This document shows positions 57,372 through 64,000 of a DNA stretch of 64,000 nucleotides, piece by piece. A program made the position numbers and the translations under genes. Below the pieces are notes generated by a model. That model worked only from the letters and a program-made list of their open reading frames with translations. It was not told the DNA's origin and made no database searches. The DNA lies in the NCBI GenBank assembly GCA_032871835.1, contig CM065302.1, positions 5,889,094 through 5,953,093 on the forward strand, given 5' to 3'. How positions within the stretch are numbered: position 1 is the stretch's first letter; each line of letters opens with the position of its first letter. Source of the stretch: Dipteronia dyeriana. Its lineage: Eukaryota > Streptophyta > Magnoliopsida > Sapindales > Sapindaceae.

Positions 57372-58260
57372 GTGGGGGGATCACCTCGACGCCCAGCTGG
57401 GGGATCACCTCGAAAGCAAATATATGTATCAAAGATAAGTACATTTAGAATCCATAAAATTTAGGCAACGAAATATAAAGTCCATTTTCTAATTCAAAGT
57501 TCTTACCGTGAGGTCATGCGACATATCGTAAATGTTGTACCCCTCAACGGTATGTACAACATCGCCCTGTGACTGCTAGCATCTCTCATCACATCATCAG
57601 GGTAACGCATGCTTGAATGACAAAATAGAATGCCTATATACGTGGGCACCCCATAGGAAAGAATCGAATGCAGTGAGGTCCTTCACCAACCGAAACTTTT
57701 AAACTGGAATCTTGAATCTCTCGTCCACCCCTATCAATATCCAGTTCAACATGTATGTGAGACACAACTTCACAGCATCGTACGCCTCTTGAAACTCTTC
57801 GAGGGTAAGAACAACCCTCAACTCCTCCAACGATACCTTATCGACTCTAGGAAAGTACGGCTGATGTATGCCATTCTCCACTGTAGCATACAGACCAGTG
57901 TTTGGTACAACTCCAAAACGTAATCCGGTGATGAGGCAAAATTTCACCTTCGAAAACCTCACCACATGGTTCCCTAACAGGAACCGTATCTCATATGTTG
58001 GCCCGTCATGGTCCAACTCCTGCAACAACAACTGATGGATAACACCACCAGAAAACTTCATTTCCCGGTGTATCGACATGAAATGCCCGAAACAAGACAC
58101 ATTGAACCGACGTCGATCCTTAACAACAAATTCTCATAGGGACCCGGTTCAATGCATCATCTATACGGGCGAGGGCTTCAAAATGGTCGTGTCGAGTTAA
58201 TTTTCCCTTGAACCAATCTCCCTCTAGAGTTTTAAGGAAATCCTTCAACCTGCTCCTAAT

Positions 58261-59105
58261 CTGCAATGTCACAAAAACAATACATAAGTAAACTAGAAAA
58301 AACTCGGTTCTATGAAATATATTCTCGATCGTTTGAAAAAAATCTCGATCGTTTGAAAATATTCTCGATCTTTTAAAAAATAATCTCGATCATTTTAAAA
58401 ATATTCTCGATCTTTTGAAAATAATCTTGATCATTTGGAAAATATTCTCGATCTTTTGAAAAATATTCTTGATCGTTTAAAAAATATTCTCGATCTTTTA
58501 AAAAATAATCTTGATCATTTGAAAAATATTCTCGATTTTTTTAAAATAATCTCGATCGTTTGAAAAATATTCTCGATCGTTTGGAAAATATTCTCGATCT
58601 TCTGAAAAATATTCTCGATCATCTGAAAAATATTCTCGATCATTTGAAAATAATCTCGATCGTTTGAAAAATATTCTCGATCTTTTGAAAATAATCTCGA
58701 TCGTTTGAAAAATATTCTCGATCTTTTGAAAATAATCTCGATCGTTTTAAAAATATTCTCGATCTTTCGAAAATAATCTCGATCGTTTGAAAAATATTCT
58801 CGGTCTTTTTAAAAATCTTCTCTATTCTTACTTAAAAATTCTAGATCTAGTTCCAAAAAACCTCGATTTCACTAAAAAAATTCTCGATTTAAAAATGTCT
58901 CAAAATTACAATTCTTCGATACACCCAAAAATCCATCTTCTTCATCATATATTCAACCTATTTTCAAACGCTAACCACAACCACAACCATTATCAGATCT
59001 CATTTTCAACCCTATTCTACGAATATAATCAACAAAACACAAGTCTAACATGCAATGACAAGTTATCAACTACAAAATCCAGAAAAAAAAACGAGTAGAA
59101 ATTAC
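58261..59105 (-). other. ULP 5' UTR intron with CTCGAT array (copy 2)
   Basis: Minus-strand donor GACAGAG|GTAATT and acceptor GTGACATTGCAG|. The array at 58295-58905 has about 29 units of 20-21 bp, consensus TCTCGATCGTTTGAAAAATA. In 58640-58800 two unit types alternate (ATCGTTTG and ATCTTTTG) as a 41-bp higher-order repeat. Confidence 0.8.
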
Positions 59106-59367
59106 CTCTGTCTTTCGCAACAAATCTGGTGTATTCTCGTTCACGTTCCGGTCACTTCGTCGTCGATTCTATTGTCGTCGGTCTCTTTCTCACTCTAGCT
59201 TTTTTCATACTAAAAAAACGATAACTTTCTATCTTTCTTAACAGTTCAGGGTATTTTTATCCGATCACACTAAATAGTGCATTTTAAACATACATTAGTA
59301 AAATAGTGATATTTGCACAACACACCCCCCAAATGGTGCCAATAATTTATCGACCCCTATCTGAATA

Positions 59368-59769
59368 TATATGATATCTATTACAATATCTGGATGGAGA
59401 TCCATCAATTGGTCTCATTATTTTTAAAAAATCATTTTCTATTTTTATTTTTTTAATATTTATCTTTATAATTAAAATAAGTTTTTGTTTATCTGTTTTT
59501 TTTAATAATTATTTTATATGGTTTTTATTTTCTTTATTTTTTTATTTTGTTGTTCCTGTTAATATGATTTTTATTTAATATTTTGTTTGGAATTATTTTT
59601 ATTTAATATTTTTGAAATGTAGATAATTTGATAAAAAAGTTTTCCTTTTTTATATAATATTAAAGTATTTGATAGAAATTCTGAAAATAAAAGTATAATA
59701 ATAATAAAAAAAGTTCAAGGGAAAAATTGACCTCTTAAACATGGCTTATATTAACACGGGTAAAATTAT
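59368..59769. other. right body of the outer MULE
   Basis: AT-rich, no gene. GGATGGAGATCCATC near 59390 is a short palindrome-like sequence. Confidence 0.45.
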
Positions 59770-59918
59770 ACTTTTGAGTATAAAGTAACAGTTGACCGTA
59801 ATTATTTTGGTAAAAGGACTAAAGTAATGTATTTTAAAAAAATAAGAGACCGAAGTTACTAATATAAAAAAAATAGATGACATTTCACTAAAAAGTAGAG
59901 ACTTTAGTGAAATTACCC

Positions 59919-60280
59919 ATTTTTAATTTGAAAATAATGGAGGGTAGTTAGATTTGTTGGTAAGGTAGAAGGAATTTGAGTGCCTTCATTAAAATAATAT
60001 AAACATATTTTTAATTGAAGAATATGTTGGATGAGTTCTTATTTTTTCACTCCTCAAATTGCCATATAGGTAAACAAAGAGAAATTTAAAGAGTGAAAAT
60101 AGAAGAGTCTTTCGGTGATGCTATAATAAGTTTTGGTTTTATATTAAAAACATCCCTTTACCTTTGAATTATTATTTGATGTATAGTTATAAATGCTTTT
60201 ATTTAGAAATCCCCCATATGAACTAACACGGTTAGCATTCTGTTTATGTTGATTGAGTTTGACCGTTAAAAAGTCTAAAA
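59919..60280 (+). repeat. old repeat, copy B, right part, and flank
   Basis: 59919-60130 aligns with 37518-37700 (TTTGAAAATAAT, TAGATTTGTTGGTA, TTTTTAATTGAAGA). 60135-60280 has no recognised feature. Confidence 0.6.
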
Positions 60281-60558
60281 GGGCTCGAAAAATAAATGGC
60301 ACTATTTAAGAGGGGTGTTGTGCAAATATCACCAGTTTAGTAATGTAAGTTTAAAATGCACCATTTAACGTAAAGAGACAAGAATACCCCGATAAAATTG
60401 AAAAAGAGAGAAAATTGTCATTTTGTTAGTCTGAGAAAAGCAAGAGTGAGAAACAAACCGACGGCAACGAAACCGACAGCAAGGAAATCGACAGCAAGGA
60501 AATCAACAGCTAATTGACCGGAACAGGAATACAGTAGATTTTGGAGCGATTGACAGAG

Positions 60559-61407
60559 GTAAGTTCAGTTTGTTTTATTTATCGATTTGTTGTTGAGAAC
60601 TTATCATTGCATTTTTGACTTGTTTTGTTGATTGAAATTGTAGATTAGGGTTGAGAATGGTTGTGGTTTAAGTTTGGGTTTGAAATAAGGTTGAATATGT
60701 GATGAGGAAGATGAAATTCTGGGTATCGAGGATTTTTTTTTTTAAAGAAATTAAATCGAGAATATTTCAAACGAAATTGAGGAATTTTTTAGAAAGATTC
60801 GAGGAAATTTATCATACGATCGAGAATATTTTAAAAGGATTGATAATTTTTTTCAAACGATCGAGAATATTTTTCTAACGATCGAGAATATTTTTCAAAG
60901 GGTCGAGATTTTGTTAAATGATCGAGAAGATTTTTCAAAGAATCGAAAGGTTTTTCAAAGGATTGAGACTATTTTCAAAGGATCGAGAATTTTTTAAAAC
61001 GATTGAGAATATTTTTCTAACGATCGAGAATGTTTTTCAAAGGGTCGAGATTTTTTAAAATGATCGCGAAGATTTTTCAAAGAATCGAGAGGTTTTTTAA
61101 AGGATCGAGAATTTTTTCAAACGATCGAGAATATTTGTCTAACGATCGAGAATGTTTTTCAAAGGGTCGAGATTTTTTAAAATGATCGAGAAGATTTTTC
61201 AAATAATCGAGAGGTTTTTCAAAGGATCAACACTATTTTCAAAGGATCTCGAAGTTTTTCGAATGATCGAGACTATTTTCAAAAGATCGAGAACTTTTTC
61301 AAAGGACTGAGAATATTTTCTAAGTATCGAGAATTTATTTCAAACGATCGAGAATATTTTCTAATTGTTTTCCAGTTTACTTATGTATTGTTTCTGTGAC
61401 ATTGCAG
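60559..61407 (+). other. ULP 5' UTR intron with ATCGAG array (copy 3)
   Basis: Donor GACAGAG|GTAAGT, acceptor GTGACATTGCAG|ATG. The array 60724-61365 has about 30 units such as ACGATCGAGAATATTTTTCA (20 bp), reading ATCGAG on the ULP sense strand, as in copies 1 and 2. A compound block of about 120-125 bp (from TTCTAACGATCGAG through AGAATCGAGAGG) recurs near 60875, 61015 and 61138. Confidence 0.85.
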
Positions 61408-64000
61408 ATGACGATCAGGTTAAAGGATTTGCTTAAAACTTTAGAGGGAGATTGGTTCAAGGGAAAATTGACTTGACACGACCATTTTGAAGCCCTCGCC
61501 TGTATAGACGATGCACTTAATCGAGTCCCTACAGATTTTACTATTGAGGATCGGCGTCGGTTCATGGCCTCCTGTTTTGGGGTATTTCATGTCGATGCAC
61601 CGGGAGCTGAAGTTTTCGGGTGGTGTTATTCATCAACTGTTGTTACGGGAATTGGACCATGACGGGCCAACAGATGAGATGTGGTTCTTTTTAGGGAAAA
61701 ATGTGGTCAGGTTTTTAAAGGTGGAATTTAGCCTCATCATCGGATTACGTTTTGGAGTCGTACCAGACACGAGTATGTATGTTGCAGCGGAGAATGACAT
61801 ACATCAACGGTACTTTCATGGACACGATAAGGTATCGTTGGATGACTTGAGGGTTGTTCTTAACCACGAAGAGTTTCAACAGGCGTACGATGCTGTGAAA
61901 TTGTGCCTCATTTACATGTTGAACTGGATATTGATGGGGGTGGACTAGAGATTGAAGATTCCAGTTTGACAGTTTCGATTGGTAGAGGACCTCAATGCCT
62001 TCGATGCGTTCCCGTGGGGTGCCCACGTCTATAGGCATTCTATTTTTTCATTCAAGCATGCGTTACCGCGATGACGTGATGAGAGATGCCAGCAATCACA
62101 GGGCGATGTTGTACATTCCGTGGAGGGGTACAACATTTACGGTCTATCACGTGCCCTTTTGGTAAGAAATTTGTTTTCCAACATGTACATTAAATTTCGT
62201 TTCCAAAATTGTTTTGGATTATAACTGTACTTATCTTTGATGCAGATATTTGCTTTCGAGGTGATCCCCCAACTGGGTGTCGATTTTGGGACTCGAAGGG
62301 TTACAGACCTTTCTCCTCGTATGTTGAAGTGGGAGTTGACCAAACAACCTAGAGGGAAGAAGCTGGATAAGATTTTTAGTGCTAGGGTAATTATTTAATT
62401 TGTTAATCATTATATTACTTACTATGTTTACAGTGACATTCATCTAACTAAGCTTTCAGATGTCTGCGAGGAAGGAAATCGTGCCCACAACAGCTGAGGC
62501 GGTGGCACCGTACTTCGCTGCCTTAAGTGAGGGGGGGAGGGGGGGAGCTTGTATGTACAGGACGACAGGGTTCACCTTCCTACTATCCCTGATCCGACAA
62601 GTAGTGCAGATCGTCCCCGAGGAGGAGGGTAGGGGTGGAAAGTGTAATGAGATAAAGACTTCAGACCTAACGGGTGCAGATTTTAGTGGTGTAGACATTG
62701 GCAGATCTAAGCTGTCTTCTCGACGAATGAGGCATAGAAGGGTTCGGTTTACCATCCCATGACCTGATGCAGCTACAAGGGATTCCCGTACAGGCGTTGG
62801 ACGTGATGGGGAGGTAAGTTGAGATAGTAGTTTTGTTTTTTTTAACAATATCTGTTGATTATTTTAGTACTAGCAATGATGACATGATTTCAGGCCCCAT
62901 GGGAATATCAGTTCAATGAGTTACATGAAGCCCTCTGGAAGAGTGAGGATGATCGACAACAACAACACCATGAGTTGTTGGATTTATCCGAAAGAGCGAG
63001 GAGGATCAGGAGCAACAACATAGGGAGTTGCTTGCATTGATCGGGGCCTTCAGGGCTTCAGAACGTATACGTATCAGTATAGGGAGGATCCACATACGGA
63101 AGGGGCTGTTCTGAAGATTGGGGCTCAATATCCCTCTCCCTCTCCCTCTCCCTCTCTGATTGATCAGCAGGCTCCCCATCCACCTCTCCTTGAGCAACAC
63201 GTTCCCCATCCTTCTACGAGGGAGCGGCAGACTCCCCTCCCCCTCCCCCCCCCCTCCGATCGAGCAGCAGGCTCCTCTTCCACCTTCGAACGAGCAACAG
63301 GCTTCCCCTCTTCCTTTAAACGAGCAACAGCCTCCTCATCCACCTCCCCTCGAGTAGCAGGCTGTCTCTCCCCATCAAAGCAAGCAACAGGCTCCCCCTC
63401 CACCTCCCTTTGAGCAGTAGGCTCCCCCTCCCCCTCCGAGCGATCACAGGCCCCCCCTTCAGCTCTCCTCAAGAAGCAGGCTCCCATTCCACAGACTATT
63501 TTGATCCAGCCGCACATGAAACGAAGCTCCTCATCGCAGCAGATCCCAACGGGGGGAGTTTGACAGTAGAGACGTATACTAAAACGCGGTTGGCAGTTGC
63601 TTATCCTGTATACAGATCCGTGTCGACTTAAGAGGGCGAGGGTAATACTTCAGAGACCTGACCACGTATTTAATCCCCATAGACTGGTGGACGGTGACTA
63701 GTTAAAGGTTTACCAAGCCTTCAAGAAAAATGTAAATGGGGAACTGTAAGTAAATTTCTTTGATATTTAGGTGACAGGTTTTCTTCTAATGAATTAAATA
63801 AATGTGTAGCTGATGGAACATTAATGCAGACGTGATGTCGATTTGCTGGAGCCAGTTGATGCTGCATGGTTACATCGGATGCAGACCAACTTCATGGATT
63901 CGGATGATGAGGTACGTGGGACAGTAAATTCTCATTTAAATATTTGTTTTAGATATGTAACGCTCCTAACACTTTATTACGTGTATATATTCCAAGCATA
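61408..64000 (+). pseudogene. DUF1985 - Ulp1 protease gene of ULP-MULE copy 3, 5' exons
   Basis: Exon 1 starts at ATG 61408 and ends near 62161 (CCCTTTTG|GTAAGA). TGA at 61474-61476 replaces Arg, an extra base near 61578 shifts the frame, and TAG (61947) and TGA (about 61968) follow. DUF1985 is clear (HRELKFSGGVIHQLLLRELD, IIGLRFGVVPDTSMY). Exon 2 about 62246-62386 (FEVIPQLG, KWELTKQPRGKKLDKI), exon 3 62461-62815 with a Gly/Glu-rich stretch, exon 4 62895-63747 with the Pro-rich repeat (63110-63490), exon 5 63830-63911 (HRMQTNFMDS). The catalytic exons lie beyond the window. Inactive. Confidence 0.83.

Larger units (their letters stand above)
43780..58260 (-). pseudogene. DUF1985 - Ulp1 protease gene of ULP-MULE copy 2, split and broken
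   Basis: The 3' exons (43780-46108) and the 5' exons (57372-58260) lie on either side of the copia insertion. The start codon is lost: ATT follows TTGCAG| at 58260. A stop interrupts exon 1 near 58130. DUF1985 is clear at 58100-57699 (HREMKFSGGVIHQLLLQELD, FCLITGLRF). The protease His (NQHWLLVTVDL, about 44253-44255) and Cys (SNCGPHMLRLMEYI, 43912-43914) codons are kept. FIVDPW keeps the Trp that is a stop in copy 1. The exon 5 acceptor is intact here (TTAATGCAG). The exon 4 Pro-rich repeat is at 45170-45470. Inactive. Confidence 0.85.
40120..59357 (+). mobile_element. ULP-carrying MULE, copy 2, split by a copia element
   Basis: Same architecture and orientation as copy 1. Flanked by TSD ATCTGAATA (40111-40119 and 59359-59367; 10 identical bases if a preceding T is counted). 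Left end GTAGAAATTATAAGATATGT; right end read inward GGGGTCGATAAATTATTGGC. Without the copia insertion (46113-56873) and a hAT-like piece (56938-57371) the element is about 8 kb. About 350 bp of the protease gene between exons 2 and 3 is missing at the insertion site. Confidence 0.87.
39322..59918. mobile_element. outer Mutator-like element containing ULP-MULE copy 2
   Basis: Inverted ends GGAGTAATATCACTAAGATC (39322) and GGGTAATTTCACTAAAGTCT (59918 inward) remain alignable for about 120 bp (GTGAAATGTCA, ATATTAGTAACTT blocks). The TSD ATTTCTAATT/ATTTTTAATT differs at one base. Outer-element DNA proper is 39322-40109 and 59368-59918, about 1.3 kb. No transposase was recognised in it. Superfamily assignment rests on the TIR length and the 9-10 bp TSD. 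Confidence 0.65.
60281..64000 (-). mobile_element. ULP-carrying MULE, copy 3, inverted, runs off the window
   Basis: The ULP-side end is leftmost: GGGCTCGAAAAATAAATGGC, then CTATTTAAGAGGGGTGTTGT, ATATCACCAGTTTAGTAATG and GTTTAAAATGCACC, the same series as the right ends of copies 1 and 2 read inward. The ULP gene is on +, so MURA would be expected on - beyond 64000. Confidence 0.85.

Noticed and set aside
63164..63517. 117-residue Gly/Glu-rich open frame on the minus strand
   Set aside because: Antisense of the Pro-rich exon 4 repeat of ULP-MULE copy 3.

Overview
The window looks like heterochromatic or pericentromeric DNA from a flowering plant, probably a eudicot. It is AT-rich and almost entirely built from nested transposable elements. 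Plant hallmarks are Ty1/copia and Ty3/gypsy retroelements (Athila-like and Tat-like gag/pol relics, tRNA-Met and TGGCGCC-type primer sites), Mutator-like elements (MULEs) with a MURA transposase, and hAT elements with CGGGT- or ACCG-rich ends. One intact host-like open reading frame is visible: a 229-residue DEDDy 3'-5' exonuclease-like protein at 4405-5094 that lacks most catalytic residues.

Layout. 1-3994: 3' two thirds of a decayed copia element (+) with its 3' LTR. 4405-5094: exonuclease-like gene. 5205-14114: first ULP-carrying MULE (Kaonashi type), with MURA on + and a nine-exon DUF1985/Ulp1 protease gene on -, converging. 14115-16599: AT-rich intergenic DNA. 16792-33579: Tat-like, gag-only gypsy element (TSD ATATT) holding an Athila-like gypsy (18656-28321, TSD GCAGG) and a copia LTR (29804-31817). 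33590-37232: non-autonomous MULE (TSD TATTTTTTA) holding a hAT element (33695-35784, TSD GTTAAAAG). 39322-59918: a second MULE-type element, inside which sits ULP-MULE copy 2 (40120-59357, TSD ATCTGAATA). Its protease gene is split by a copia element (46113-56873), which itself carries a hAT MITE and a solo LTR. 60281-64000: ULP-MULE copy 3 in the opposite orientation, running off the window.

The most distinctive system is the ULP-MULE. In all five gene starts visible across three copies, a non-coding first exon is followed by a 0.46-1.1 kb 5' UTR intron packed with a tandem 20-21 bp repeat centred on CTCGAT. The arrays therefore sit near both ends of the element and inside the leader introns of both convergent genes, yet where both can be seen they run mainly in the same direction along the element rather than as inverted repeats. 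I infer that they are transposase-binding or expression-control arrays. All coding copies seen carry disabling lesions, mostly C:G to T:A changes.

Two stretches of old repeat, one split by the 16792-37232 nest and one by the 39322-59918 nest, are paralogous. Each serves as the empty-site comparison for the other, so the order of insertions can be partly reconstructed.
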